Positions 1 to 8,602 are shown, counted from the stretch's first letter. The stretch is DNA of 41,061 nucleotides from Cryomorphaceae bacterium (GCA_020832345.1 JAFIEY010000025.1:1-41061), one strand, 5' to 3'. Translations and numbers: made by a program. The notes: a model not told the origin generated them from the sequence alone.

Positions 1-178
1 AAATACCACCCCACCAACCGAGGTTCGCGCCCGGGATAGCAGTGGAAAGCCCGCAGTGGACACCGCCAGCCGGGACGCGAGCGGCGGAGGCTGGTGAGGA
101 TACGAGCCAGACCCCGCACGCCGCTGACCCGGCGGGGGTGGGCACGAGGACTTGGAACGGATAGCCCGAATTTGGCGC
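1..178. repeat. GC-rich structured extragenic repeat (left edge of window)
   Basis: This stretch is much richer in GC than the rest of the window and contains several nested inverted repeats: ACCCCGC (about 112-118) against GCGGGGGT (about 132-139), CCAGCC (67-72) against GGCTGG (90-95), and flanking segments ending in AGCCCG (near 48-53 and 164-169). No gene is credible here. The pattern resembles GC-rich extragenic palindromic elements that I associate with Bacteroidota intergenic regions, but I cannot name the family. It may continue left of the window. Confidence 0.4.
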
Positions 179-222
179 CCTTCTACTTTCGAGACAAGCT
201 TTTGTCAAATTTTCAAAACTTA

Positions 223-289
223 AGGTATGAGTCTGCTCCAAAAAGTCCCTTTCTGCTAAAATCTTCTTTTTTGGTGTGGACTCAGGTAT
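223..289. mobile_element. MITE-like element copy 1 (55-bp minimal form) with target duplication
   Basis: The element proper is 229-283, flanked on both sides by the perfect 6-bp direct repeat AGGTAT (223-228 and 284-289). Its left end GAGTCTGCTCCAAAAAG and right end GGTGTGGACTC match the ends of the longer copies at 8723, 14428, 34225 and 35018. The whole middle is missing, so this is an internally deleted derivative with intact termini that still carries a target duplication. Confidence 0.85.
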
Positions 290-355
290 TGTGGCATAAT
301 TTTAGAATTACGTATATCAGGTAAAAATACCGATAACCAAATACGTATCTCTACT

Positions 356-1144
356 ATGAATCCCTCTTTCTACATATCACATTTTATGCAGAAAGGGGGA
401 TTTATCTTTTCCCAAATCTCCAGATTTTTGTTTATTGTTGCAATGGTCTTCATTTCTTTTGGCCAAATCCATGCACAAAAAAACACTTTTTCTGCGAGTG
501 TGGCTTTGGATTATTACAATCAAAATGAAATGTCGGATATGCCTACCGTTTTGGCAAGACAAGCAGAATTCGGATACATTCCCAGCAGGAGATTACCTAT
601 TGCTTTTACCGTGAACTACTCGTTTTCAGACTATCAGACCATCAATGGTCACAACCACATTGAAGACAGAAACATTTACGAAACCATACGTTTGTCCAAC
701 AGTGCCAATCGTTACGGCGTAGGCATACGTTTGGCTAAAAACCGTCCGAGTGGTTTTAGTCCGTATTTTAATGCCGGAATTGGTTATACAAGATTTTCGA
801 CCAATTTAATGACGGATCAACAAGACATTTTAGGAAATGGGAATGAGAGAAGTTTGAGAATATCCGACAGCACAACTGGATACATTAGCTATGGTTTCGG
901 TATCGAATATGGCGCCAGAAGCCGAAATAAAAACTCCATTCGCTTTTTCTTTGGCGCACAATTTTTCAACGGAAACGGAAACATTTCCAGGTATTCACTT
1001 GACAACTTCACGGGCATTGACGCTGCCATTCAAGAGGGGAATAGCCGTCACACCATTCCAAATGCATTGCGTCAAAACAGAGCCCCCATCACGACCCCAT
1101 TGGGGATGATGAGCTTGCAAGCCGGCTTAATATTTCGATTTTAA
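356..1144 (+). CDS. Predicted outer-membrane beta-barrel protein, function unknown
   Basis: This 262-residue protein has a hydrophobic signal peptide around residues 15-40, with likely cleavage after GQIHA. The mature part alternates polar and aromatic residues and is rich in Gly, Asn, Tyr and Phe, with beta-strand-like stretches such as YFNAGIGYTRF and SYGFGIEYGA. It ends in FRF, the aromatic C-terminus usual for outer-membrane barrels. I infer an 8-10 strand barrel in the outer membrane; I do not recognise a named family. An internal ATG at 386 (252 residues) gives a more typical signal-peptide length and may be the true start. It converges with the MFS gene with only 8 bases between stop codons, so no separate terminator fits there. 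Confidence 0.7.
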   Translation: MNPSFYISHFMQKGGFIFSQISRFLFIVAMVFISFGQIHAQKNTFSASVALDYYNQNEMSDMPTVLARQAEFGYIPSRRLPIAFTVNYSFSDYQTINGHNHIEDRNIYETIRLSNSANRYGVGIRLAKNRPSGFSPYFNAGIGYTRFSTNLMTDQQDILGNGNERSLRISDSTTGYISYGFGIEYGARSRNKNSIRFFFGAQFFNGNGNISRYSLDNFTGIDAAIQEGNSRHTIPNALRQNRAPITTPLGMMSLQAGLIFRF

Positions 1145-1152
1145 CTAGCGGA

Positions 1153-2352
1153 TCATCGTCGCCATCGCAGTAGCGTCCGTAGTCGCTGATGCTTCGGAAT
1201 TGTGAATAAATACAAGAACGCCATCAACGCAAAACCACCCGACACCAAAAACACCTTGGTGAAATTGGCCGAGCTTCCGCCGTACAACCATCCGGAAGTA
1301 AGGGCGCCAATACCGATTCCCGCTTCCAAAGCGATATACATGGTGGCCAAAGCCCTTCCGCGATAATTGTCCAGCGACAAATCAATGGTCCAGGCCGCTG
1401 CAGTTGGCGAACCCATTCCCGTGGCCATTCCAAATAAAATACCGCCCATCATGAGCGATACCATGCCTTGGGAAAATGCAATGACCATCATCGCAAAAAA
1501 CATACACAGTGATGCGGCTTGCAAAACCGGGACTCTGCCGAAGCGATCGGAGACCCTGCCGGCCAAAAATCGGATTCCCAAGGAACTGAAAGTGAAAACG
1601 GCGAAAAAAAGCCCTTTGTTTTTCACCCCTAAAAACCCTGAAAAATCCGGGATAATGGTTAGCACCGTTCCAAAACTAAAAACGATGAGAAACAAAACAA
1701 CGGACGGATTGGCCACGCGTTTTTCAATCAATTCATCCTTGCGAAGTCGGAGGTGGCTTAAGCGCATACGATCCGGGTTTTCCACCGTTTCTTTTAGTTT
1801 AAACAACAACAATGCTGAAACCATTGAAACTGCCGCGGCAGAATAAAACAAAGCATTGAGATTAAAAGTTGCGGCAATCCAACCGCCCAACGCAGGCCCG
1901 GCGGCCATACCGAGTGAAGCAAACAAAGAGTGAAACCCCAGGGCTTCACCTCTTCTGTTGAACGGCACAATATCCGCCACATAAGCAGAGGTGCCGGTTG
2001 GGGTAAATCCGGTAGAAAATCCGTGAAAAAACCGAAGCAGTAAAAAACCGGCAACGGTAGTGACCATGGGATACAACAAACATATAATTAAGCAAACAAC
2101 GACCCCAAAAACCATCACCGGAATTCGGCCAATCTTATCGGCGAGTTTGCCGCTAAACGGTCGGGAAAGTCCTGCCGTAAGTGTAAATAGCGAAATGATT
2201 AACCCCACGTATTGCTCTCCTCCTAGTTTGGCCAAATAGGCCGGTAATTCTGGGATTAACATGTTAAAACTAGAAAAAAAGAAAAATGAACTCGCCGCCA
2301 GCAAAATAAAATCGGTGGAAGCGTACGGAGGTAATTTTAATCTTTTGGACAC
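1153..2352 (-). CDS. Major facilitator superfamily transporter (DHA1-like efflux)
   Basis: A 399-residue membrane protein with about 12 hydrophobic segments, the usual MFS length. The MFS signature (motif A) is visible as GKLADKIGRIPVM near residue 68 and, in the second half, as GRVSDRFGRVPVL, which is the internal duplication expected of the family. It probably exports small molecules or drugs by proton antiport across the inner membrane; the substrate cannot be read from sequence. The start is GTG at 2352: an in-frame TAA lies four codons upstream, and a -7 box (TACCTTTG) at 2370-2377 places the transcript start just ahead. It is divergent from the metal-related unit at 2454. Confidence 0.85.
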   Translation of the reverse strand: MSKRLKLPPYASTDFILLAASSFFFFSSFNMLIPELPAYLAKLGGEQYVGLIISLFTLTAGLSRPFSGKLADKIGRIPVMVFGVVVCLIICLLYPMVTTVAGFLLLRFFHGFSTGFTPTGTSAYVADIVPFNRRGEALGFHSLFASLGMAAGPALGGWIAATFNLNALFYSAAAVSMVSALLLFKLKETVENPDRMRLSHLRLRKDELIEKRVANPSVVLFLIVFSFGTVLTIIPDFSGFLGVKNKGLFFAVFTFSSLGIRFLAGRVSDRFGRVPVLQAASLCMFFAMMVIAFSQGMVSLMMGGILFGMATGMGSPTAAAWTIDLSLDNYRGRALATMYIALEAGIGIGALTSGWLYGGSSANFTKVFLVSGGFALMAFLYLFTIPKHQRLRTLLRWRR

Positions 2353-2369
2353 AAATTTGTATTAGCGTG

Positions 2370-2377
2370 CAAAGGTA
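2370..2377 (-). promoter_or_regulatory. Bacteroidota -7 box for MFS gene
   Basis: On the minus strand this reads TACCTTTG, a perfect match to the TAnnTTTG -7 element of the Bacteroidota primary sigma factor. It lies about 18 bases from the GTG start at 2352. I see no clear -33 TTG. Confidence 0.55.
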
Positions 2378-2441
2378 CGCGCTTCATTAATCATAAACAG
2401 ATTTTCCATAAAAGCTAACAAAATGGTTATAAAATTTAATG

Positions 2442-2449
2442 TACTTTTG
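2442..2449 (+). promoter_or_regulatory. Bacteroidota -7 box for Cys/His protein-HMA-TonB receptor unit
   Basis: TACTTTTG matches TAnnTTTG exactly. The implied transcript start coincides with or lies within a few bases of the ATG at 2454, so the mRNA would be leaderless or nearly so. This excludes an upstream in-frame ATG at 2439, which would overlap the promoter. Confidence 0.55.
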
Positions 2450-2453
2450 TAAC

Positions 2454-2858
2454 ATGAAGATAATGCACGGTGTATTGCGGACATTCTTAAGCCTCCTACT
2501 CGTTTTGAGTACGGGTGGTTTTTCCACCTACGCGCACTTCTGCAAGGGAGAAATGGTAGCGGGTTCGGTTATTATTCCCGCTGATCCATGTGAGAAGATG
2601 GCTGAAAAATCTTGCAGTCAAAAAAAACATCAAGAAGGTTTTACGCCAAACTGTTGCGAAAGTGACATTCATTTTTTTCAAACTGCACCCACCAAACACG
2701 AAGAAGTCCAGCCGGATTTCCAAATTCACAACCAACAAGCTCCGGCATTATTTGTCAATATTGTATTAGAAAACCGCAATGCCATTTGCCCCGACCTAAA
2801 AATTTGGGCGCCACCTAAAATCCCTTTATACATTTTATTGGAAAATTTCAGACTATGA
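2454..2858 (+). CDS. Small secreted Cys/His protein, HYC_CC_PP-type family
   Basis: A 134-residue protein with an N-terminal hydrophobic signal segment (residues 7-27). The mature part has the spaced pattern of a small Bacteroidota family I know as HYC_CC_PP: a HFC motif at 28-30, a CC pair at 67-68 (NCCES) and a PP pair near 120 (WAPPKIP). Further Cys at 46, 54 and 112 suggest metal ligands or disulfides in the periplasm. It is followed after 55 bases by an HMA protein and then a TonB-dependent receptor, the context I expect for this family, so a role in heavy-metal (possibly copper) handling is inferred, not shown. I chose ATG 2454 because the -7 box sits directly before it. Confidence 0.65.
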   Translation: MKIMHGVLRTFLSLLLVLSTGGFSTYAHFCKGEMVAGSVIIPADPCEKMAEKSCSQKKHQEGFTPNCCESDIHFFQTAPTKHEEVQPDFQIHNQQAPALFVNIVLENRNAICPDLKIWAPPKIPLYILLENFRL

Positions 2859-2913
2859 TTTTTTCGATTGAACCAGACCTCGTCATTTAATAAACAATCA
2901 AAAAAAAATAGTC

Positions 2914-3324
2914 ATGAATACCAAAATCAAATTTTTAACAGCACTTCTCATCATTATCTCTACCAGTGTATTTGGTCAGAGAAAAATCGAAACCACATTT
3001 AAGGTGGATGGTTTATGTGAAATGTGCAAAAAACGCATTGAAAGGTCACTTGAAGTCAATGGCGTCATTTTTTCCGAATGGAACATAGACACCAAAGAGT
3101 TGTTTGTGGTGTATCGTCCGAAAAAAATCACCATTGAGGAAATCCACCAATTAATCAACCAGGCCGGTCACGACACCGAATCTTCTTCTGCTCCCGACAC
3201 GGTGTACAACCAAATTCACCATTGCTGCCAGTATCGTGGGGACATACGTTCTGAAGAAATGGCCATTCCGCCAGATACTGTTGCGCCTTATTCCCCGGAA
3301 CACATAAAAATGCTTCAAGAGTAA
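2914..3324 (+). CDS. Periplasmic heavy-metal-associated (HMA) domain protein
   Basis: 136 residues: a signal peptide (1-21, ending SVFGQ), then an HMA fold. The metal-binding loop reads GLCEMCKKRIE, giving a CxxC pair at Cys35 and Cys38, as in copper chaperones and the N-terminal domains of P-type ATPases. The C-terminal tail adds a HHCC cluster (IHHCCQYRG), an unusual extra set of potential metal ligands. The signal peptide places it outside the cytoplasm, unlike CopZ-type chaperones. Its stop codon is 2 bases from the TonB-receptor ATG at 3327, so the two are surely co-transcribed. I infer that it passes or senses a soft metal for the receptor next door. Confidence 0.8.
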   Translation: MNTKIKFLTALLIIISTSVFGQRKIETTFKVDGLCEMCKKRIERSLEVNGVIFSEWNIDTKELFVVYRPKKITIEEIHQLINQAGHDTESSSAPDTVYNQIHHCCQYRGDIRSEEMAIPPDTVAPYSPEHIKMLQE

Positions 3325-3326
3325 TC

Positions 3327-5669
3327 ATGAAGCGCTTTATTTTTGGGCTGTTTCTGGCAATGCTTTTCGCTGCCGGAAGCGCACATGGGCAAGGTACGCT
3401 CATTGGGAAAATCGTTTATGAAGAAGATGGCGAACAAAAGCCACTTTATGGAGCAAATATTTGGTGGGAGGATTCGGATGTTGGAACTACCACCTTAGAG
3501 GACGGAACTTTCGAGATTGAATACGTTTCGGAAAGCAACATTTTAAATGTGAGCTTTGTGGGATTTAAGCGAATCCGACAACCCATTGAGGGTCGTCCCA
3601 AAAAAATCCCACCCCTGATAATGGAAGAGGGCGATTTATTACAAGCGGTTGAAGTCAGGGAAGTCATTCGCGCCACCGAAATTAATACCAAGTCGGTTTC
3701 ACTCACCTACGAAATCAACAAAAAAGAACTCCGCAAAGCTGCGTGTTGTAATGTAGCCGAGAGCTTTGAAACCAATCCGGCTGTGGATGTGAGTTTTTCC
3801 GATGCCATTACCGGAACCAAGCGCATTGAAATGCTCGGACTTTCGGGGAAATACGCGCCGGTTCAGATGGAGAATATCCCCTTTGGTCGCGGATTGGCCA
3901 CCATGACGGGTTTGACTTTCCTGCCGGGCCCCTGGGTTGAAAACATCCATTTGAGCAAAGGCGTAGGTTCCGTGGTCAACGGTTTTGAAAGCACCACAGG
4001 ACTCATCGACGTTGAACTTACCGGGCCGGCCATGTCTGAACGTACGCATATCAATGCCTATGTGAATTCCGGGGGGCGAAATGAACTCAACTTTGTCAAT
4101 GTAAAAAAACACAACGACACCTGGTCGTCTGCACATTTACTACACGGAAGTAGTGTGCCCATAAGATGGGATGTCAATGACAATGGCTTTATCGACATGC
4201 CTTTAAGCGCCCAGTTAAACGGTGTCAGTCGATGGCGCTATACGGCGGATAATTGGCAGGGACAATTTGGTGCACATTACATTTATAACCGGAATCGTGG
4301 TGGACAAACGGATTATGATTTTACGGGCGATAAAGATGATGACCATTGGGGGATGGAAGTTGAAAATAAACGGTTTTCGGTTTTTTCCAAAACGGCTTAT
4401 CTTTTCGATGGCGACCGACAAAGCAGTGTCGGACTTATCGCCAATGCCTTTACCCACCGTCAGGACGCCTTTTTTGGTCGGCAAGATCTCTTTGGGCAAC
4501 ACGACGGCGTTTATCTCAACCTGATTTATCAAAATGGAAGTTCATCTAGCGGGGAAAGCGACTGTGATACACCAAAGGATAAATTTATTTTTCAATCGGG
4601 ATTGAGCATGCAATACGACAATGTGGAAACCATTTTGACCGATAACCGTCCCGGACAGTTTTATTCCAACAACTCCTTTATCCCCCGCGAAGAAATCGTA
4701 AGCGGTGTCTTTGGAGAAACACAGTGGAAACCCTCGGATAAGTTTGATGCGGTGGGTGGAATACGGGCGGATTACAGCAATATTTTTGGGACATTTTTCA
4801 CCCCCAGGTTACACCTCCGCTACGAACCTCAGGAAAACTGGATCATTAGAGGTCATGGGGGAGCGAGTCGTCGTGCGCCTTTGCCCATACAGGAAAACCT
4901 AAACGTCTTGGGGTCCAATCGCTTTTTCTCCAGCCAACGAAACTTTGCTTTTTCTCCCGGCGGACGAGATGCGGGGTTATTCCCACTAAACTTTATGGGC
5001 GGTATTTCTCCGGACTTGGAGCAAGAAAGGGCTTGGAATTTTGGACTGAGTTTACAGCACGAGTTTAGACTTTTTTACAGGAAGGGCTCAATCGTTTTGG
5101 ACGGATTTTATACCCACTTCGACAATCAATTGGTGGTTGACATGGACTACCACCCGGAAATGTTTCGTTTGTACTACGGTGAAGGCGGATTTTCTCGCGG
5201 CGCCATGTTCCAAATCGATTACGAAGTTTGGCGTCGGTTTGACGTTCGGATGGCCTATAAATTTTTGGATGTCCGACAACCATTTGAAGAAAGTGGTTTA
5301 CGCGAAAGTCCACTTATATCACCCCATCGGGCCTTTGTCAACTTAGAATACGAGACCCATAGCAAGTGGGGTTTTGACTTAACTGTAAACTGGTTTTCCA
5401 GTCAGCGCTTACCCGACACCCACCTAAGTCCGGAAGTCTTCCAGCTGGATACCCGATCACCATCGTTTTTTATCTTAAACACCCAGGTGCGTAAAGATGT
5501 CAACAACAAACTTTCATTATTTTTAGGGATTGAGAACCTCCTTGATTTCCGTCAGGAGAACCCGATTGTGAACGCGGCCAATCCGGATCGGGCCAATTTT
5601 GACGCGAGCATGATTTGGGGTCCTATTTTTGGGAGAATGGCGTATTTGAGAATGGATTACACCTTTTGA
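3327..5669 (+). CDS. TonB-dependent outer-membrane receptor, metal-unit type
   Basis: 780 residues. Signal peptide 1-21 (ending SAHGQ); a CarboxypepD_reg-like beta-sandwich at about 23-95 (GANIWWEDSDVGTTTLEDGT, then a NVSFVGFK strand); a plug domain at about 120-235; then a long beta-barrel ending in Phe (RMDYTF). The plug starts with ELRKAACCNVAESFETNP, carrying a Cys pair that I associate with receptors sitting next to HMA and HYC_CC_PP genes. TonB-dependent receptors import scarce ligands through the outer membrane using energy from TonB-ExbBD; here the neighbours suggest a metal or metal chelate, possibly copper. It is the last gene of the unit and no clear hairpin terminator follows. Confidence 0.85.
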   Translation: MKRFIFGLFLAMLFAAGSAHGQGTLIGKIVYEEDGEQKPLYGANIWWEDSDVGTTTLEDGTFEIEYVSESNILNVSFVGFKRIRQPIEGRPKKIPPLIMEEGDLLQAVEVREVIRATEINTKSVSLTYEINKKELRKAACCNVAESFETNPAVDVSFSDAITGTKRIEMLGLSGKYAPVQMENIPFGRGLATMTGLTFLPGPWVENIHLSKGVGSVVNGFESTTGLIDVELTGPAMSERTHINAYVNSGGRNELNFVNVKKHNDTWSSAHLLHGSSVPIRWDVNDNGFIDMPLSAQLNGVSRWRYTADNWQGQFGAHYIYNRNRGGQTDYDFTGDKDDDHWGMEVENKRFSVFSKTAYLFDGDRQSSVGLIANAFTHRQDAFFGRQDLFGQHDGVYLNLIYQNGSSSSGESDCDTPKDKFIFQSGLSMQYDNVETILTDNRPGQFYSNNSFIPREEIVSGVFGETQWKPSDKFDAVGGIRADYSNIFGTFFTPRLHLRYEPQENWIIRGHGGASRRAPLPIQENLNVLGSNRFFSSQRNFAFSPGGRDAGLFPLNFMGGISPDLEQERAWNFGLSLQHEFRLFYRKGSIVLDGFYTHFDNQLVVDMDYHPEMFRLYYGEGGFSRGAMFQIDYEVWRRFDVRMAYKFLDVRQPFEESGLRESPLISPHRAFVNLEYETHSKWGFDLTVNWFSSQRLPDTHLSPEVFQLDTRSPSFFILNTQVRKDVNNKLSLFLGIENLLDFRQENPIVNAANPDRANFDASMIWGPIFGRMAYLRMDYTF

Positions 5670-5961
5670 TGGTTAGATGCGCGGTATTCAAAGGATTTTA
5701 TTCATCCGGCAAAACCAGAAATCCAGCTATTAAAAACATCTCAAAGATGAATCATTTATGTCTTGAAGGCGATAAACAGCCTGAAAACTGAATCGTTTTA
5801 TTGGTTTTTGGAAACCGGAAATATCCGCATAAATAACAATTTCAGGGGAAAATCTAAAAGGAATCTTTTTCCACAATGGGTAAAGGTTTTTGGAGTGGAT
5901 TCTTTAATTATTTACAGAATGTCAAACAATCAAAAAACCTGCGTTTTTTTACTTCGGAGAT
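5670..5961. other. Intergenic region, no supported gene
   Basis: Tail-to-tail region between the receptor gene (+) and the small membrane protein gene (-). A 69-codon ORF at 5763-5972 lacks coding character. At about 5887-5901 a TTTTTGGAGTGGATTC-like string resembles the right end of the MITE-like repeat, but no left end is present. No convincing terminator hairpin is seen. Confidence 0.5.
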
Positions 5962-6240
5962 TTAGTCATTAAAACAACCGAAGATCTCAAACTTCCTTTC
6001 AATTTGTTGCATTACAGCGACCATGGCCGCGCCGGACAGAAAACCGGAATACATTTCTGAAAAACCCAATATCCTGAATAGGTGATAAACTGCCCAGGCC
6101 ACTAAAAAGGATTTTACGAATTGAATGGTGCGCAACATGATTTTTGCGACCTTAGAGTCAGATTTTGTTGAATTAGGTTTTTTCGATTCAGAGGCACCTT
6201 TAAATAAGTCTCTCTTGATATTAAAAGCTAATTTAGTCAT
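5962..6240 (-). CDS. Small membrane protein of the EPS locus, unknown function
   Basis: 92 residues. A basic, Ser/Lys-rich cytoplasmic-looking head (1-35) is followed by two hydrophobic stretches, about 36-58 (containing FLVAWAVYHLFRILGF) and about 62-76 (YSGFLSGAAMVAVM), so one membrane hairpin is plausible. I do not recognise a family. It begins 26 bases after the stop of the WecA-like gene and is probably the last gene of the 8572-5962 unit. Its position suggests a linker role in polysaccharide synthesis, but nothing in the sequence proves this. Confidence 0.6.
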   Translation of the reverse strand: MTKLAFNIKRDLFKGASESKKPNSTKSDSKVAKIMLRTIQFVKSFLVAWAVYHLFRILGFSEMYSGFLSGAAMVAVMQQIERKFEIFGCFND

Positions 6241-6266
6241 GATTACAATGTTTAAAAAGATTAAAA

Positions 6267-7352
6267 TTAATTTTTTGGTTGATCCTTCATCTCCATTCCC
6301 TTGATTCTCGCTTTCCAGTTGTGAATATTGCTATTGAGCTGTAAAACAGATGAAATGACGACAAAAAATATTAGCAATCCGGATAAAGCAAGGGTTATGC
6401 CAATCGCGGAGGATGTCCAAATTCCCAGTCCGATGGTCGCTATTGCAACTGCTACGATAAAGACTGTAGCGTAAACATGCTTGATGTTTAATTGCAAAAC
6501 CATGTGATGGAAATGCGTTTTATCGGCCTTGAACGGACTTTTTCCGGCTTTGATGCGCTTGCGATATACCCGTAATGAGTCCAAAACCGGTAAGATCAAA
6601 ACCGCAACTACACCAATTTCAATGGTCGAGGCTGAGGGTGTGTTTCCCGCTAGTTGGATAAGCATGATGCCGGAAACCACCAGAATAAAACCCAACACCA
6701 GGGATCCCGCATCGCCCATAAACACCTTTTTGGTTTTGCTGAAATTAAATCGGAGAAAACCCACCAGCGCACCAATCAGGGCCATGAAAATATACATCAA
6801 TCCCGTGGCCTCAACCAAATAGGCTAAAACCGTAAAGGTGATGAGGGAAACAATGGCCAACCCGGCAGCAAGGCCATCAATGCCGTCCATTAAATTAAAG
6901 GCATTGACTACACCCGTAATAACCAATATGGTAAGGCCGTACTGCGCCAATTCAGGAATTTCGTAAATACCCATAAAACCGATCAGGGATTCTATGCGAA
7001 TGCCTTGTGCGTAAATGTAGTGGGCAATTAGAAGCTGAATGGCCAACTTTAATGATGCCCGGAGATCCATCTTATCGTCGATGATGCCCATGATGAGCAA
7101 TATGGTACTTCCGGCTAAAATGTTTTTATACAACCAAACGTCTTGCCCCATGGTCAGCGATAAGGTCAACGCCAATAGTGCAGAAATAAAAACCGCAATT
7201 CCACCGATCAATGGCACGCTATTTTTGTGCACTTTTCTCGCGTTTGGCTTATCGACCAATTGCATCCGCATGGCCACCAAACGAAAGTATGGTATTAATA
7301 GTAATGAAAGAGCAAATGCGGTAACGGCTGTGATTACAATCATGTAGTTCAT
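6267..7352 (-). CDS. WecA/TagO/MraY-family undecaprenyl-phosphate sugar-1-phosphate transferase
   Basis: 361 residues with about 10-11 membrane segments, the usual size for this family. Signature motifs are present: the DD pair at Asp92-Asp93 (GIIDDKMDL), NAFNLMDGIDGLAAG with Asp156 and Asp159, MGDAGSLVLGF near 215, and the HFHH motif (ADKTHFHHM) near 282-288. The enzyme moves a sugar-1-phosphate (GlcNAc or similar) from UDP-sugar to undecaprenyl phosphate at the inner membrane and thereby starts a lipid-linked glycan. It is the only initiating transferase in this locus, so it probably primes the repeat unit built by the neighbouring glycosyltransferases. It follows the DUF1972 glycosyltransferase by 11 bases. 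MraY is excluded by context (no cell-wall genes nearby). Confidence 0.88.
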   Translation of the reverse strand: MNYMIVITAVTAFALSLLLIPYFRLVAMRMQLVDKPNARKVHKNSVPLIGGIAVFISALLALTLSLTMGQDVWLYKNILAGSTILLIMGIIDDKMDLRASLKLAIQLLIAHYIYAQGIRIESLIGFMGIYEIPELAQYGLTILVITGVVNAFNLMDGIDGLAAGLAIVSLITFTVLAYLVEATGLMYIFMALIGALVGFLRFNFSKTKKVFMGDAGSLVLGFILVVSGIMLIQLAGNTPSASTIEIGVVAVLILPVLDSLRVYRKRIKAGKSPFKADKTHFHHMVLQLNIKHVYATVFIVAVAIATIGLGIWTSSAIGITLALSGLLIFFVVISSVLQLNSNIHNWKARIKGMEMKDQPKN

Positions 7353-7363
7353 GGCAATGCGAA

Positions 7364-8572
7364 TTAAATGTTATTTGATGTTTTGAGGTGAGCAACACCT
7401 TTATCCAACAAGGTTTGGTAGGAAACATTTGCTGCATTGGGTATGACAGACATTTTCTTTTGACCAGTAAGCGCTTCTTGTACCAGAAGATGGTATTTAA
7501 AAGCAACATTTTTCCAAGTATATCTGCGTTTGGCAATGGCTTGTAGATTTTGACTCATTTCCTTTAAAATGGTTGGCCCTAAAGACTCCACTTGCGCAAT
7601 CAAATCTTCGCAGCTATAGAAATACAAAGCACGATTTTCAGTCGTAACTCTGTTATACGATACACCATAAGCAATAATAGGTAACCCCAAATACATGGCT
7701 TCAACCAATGAAGGGTTGGTGCCTCCGGCAGAATGCCCGTGAATATAAACGGATGCATTAGAGCGCAACATGTCGAGTTGCTTTTGATCGTAAATCGGAT
7801 CAAGTATGAATATGTTAGAGTGATTTTGATACTTAGCTTTTAAGTTTTTTCCATATTCGCTTTTTCCCCAATTCCCCACCATCACCAGTGGCATTTTCTC
7901 CATAATGGAAAATGCTTCAAGCACGACATGAACGTTGTTTTCCGGCTCTATCCGACACACCTTAAAGGCATAACCACCTACCAAAAACGGATACTGCTCA
8001 ATGGCTGATTTGGTGATTTTAGGATTCATTGTATGGTCGGCGCCGTATTCGATAATTCTACTCAAGCTGCCGTAGCGAGCAGCTGTGTAATCCTGAATGG
8101 CTTCATTATCGGAAATATCAATGTGGGAATATTTTACTGCAATGGATTCGGCCCAAAACAAATACCATTGGGCGAGAAGATTCCATTTATCGCGCTTCCA
8201 CTCTATCCCATCAATTGAAATGATGATTTTTTTATTGGTAAAGAGCTTGACAAACGGCAGCATCCATGCACCTGCTACACCTAAAATCAGCAACACATCC
8301 GAAGTGAACATGGCGTGAAAAATGGATAAACTATCGTAAAATATACTTTGAATTCCATTGGCTTCAATGGGTAAATACTTCAAATTAGCACCTTTGTATT
8401 CTTTTTTGCGAACTTCTTTGCCATAAGTTTTACCCGAACAATATACGGTGATGTCGTAGGTGTTGCCCAAGTCAGAAATCAAATGCTCCGTTAGCGTTTC
8501 GAAACCACCGTAGTTGGCTGGCACACCCACAGTTCCGATGATGGCAACTCTCTTTTTATCTTTGGCTCGCAT
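7364..8572 (-). CDS. Glycosyltransferase with DUF1972 domain (rhamnosyltransferase-like), GT4 type
   Basis: 402 residues from ATG 8572. The N-terminus has the DUF1972 signature (VAIIGTVGVPANYGGFETL), typical of capsule rhamnosyltransferases such as Cps2T/WchF that add rhamnose early in repeat-unit assembly. The second half has the GT4 GT-B features, including GGTNPSLVEAMYLGLPIIAY, which binds the nucleotide sugar. It is probably a cytoplasmic membrane-associated enzyme that acts just after the initiating transferase encoded downstream. An in-frame GTG/ATG extension to 8665 is open, but it would end 6 bases from the regulatory palindrome and cover the promoter; ATG 8572 places the palindrome 98 bases upstream, as at the other units. 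First gene of its transcription unit. Confidence 0.82.
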   Translation of the reverse strand: MRAKDKKRVAIIGTVGVPANYGGFETLTEHLISDLGNTYDITVYCSGKTYGKEVRKKEYKGANLKYLPIEANGIQSIFYDSLSIFHAMFTSDVLLILGVAGAWMLPFVKLFTNKKIIISIDGIEWKRDKWNLLAQWYLFWAESIAVKYSHIDISDNEAIQDYTAARYGSLSRIIEYGADHTMNPKITKSAIEQYPFLVGGYAFKVCRIEPENNVHVVLEAFSIMEKMPLVMVGNWGKSEYGKNLKAKYQNHSNIFILDPIYDQKQLDMLRSNASVYIHGHSAGGTNPSLVEAMYLGLPIIAYGVSYNRVTTENRALYFYSCEDLIAQVESLGPTILKEMSQNLQAIAKRRYTWKNVAFKYHLLVQEALTGQKKMSVIPNAANVSYQTLLDKGVAHLKTSNNI

Positions 8573-8602
8573 GGCGTTCGTTTTATTGTTGCCATTTTGA
8601 TT

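Noticed and set aside
94-324. 76-codon plus-strand ORF at the left edge
   Set aside because: It is composed of the GC-rich repeat and MITE copy 1, with no domain or start-site support.
5886-5902. String TTTTTGGAGTGGATTC resembling a MITE right end
   Set aside because: Only about 16 bases match and there is no left end, middle or target duplication; it could be a relic but chance is equally likely.
5763-5972. 69-codon plus-strand ORF after the TonB-dependent receptor
   Set aside because: No domain, signal peptide or promoter; its end overlaps the small membrane protein gene on the other strand.
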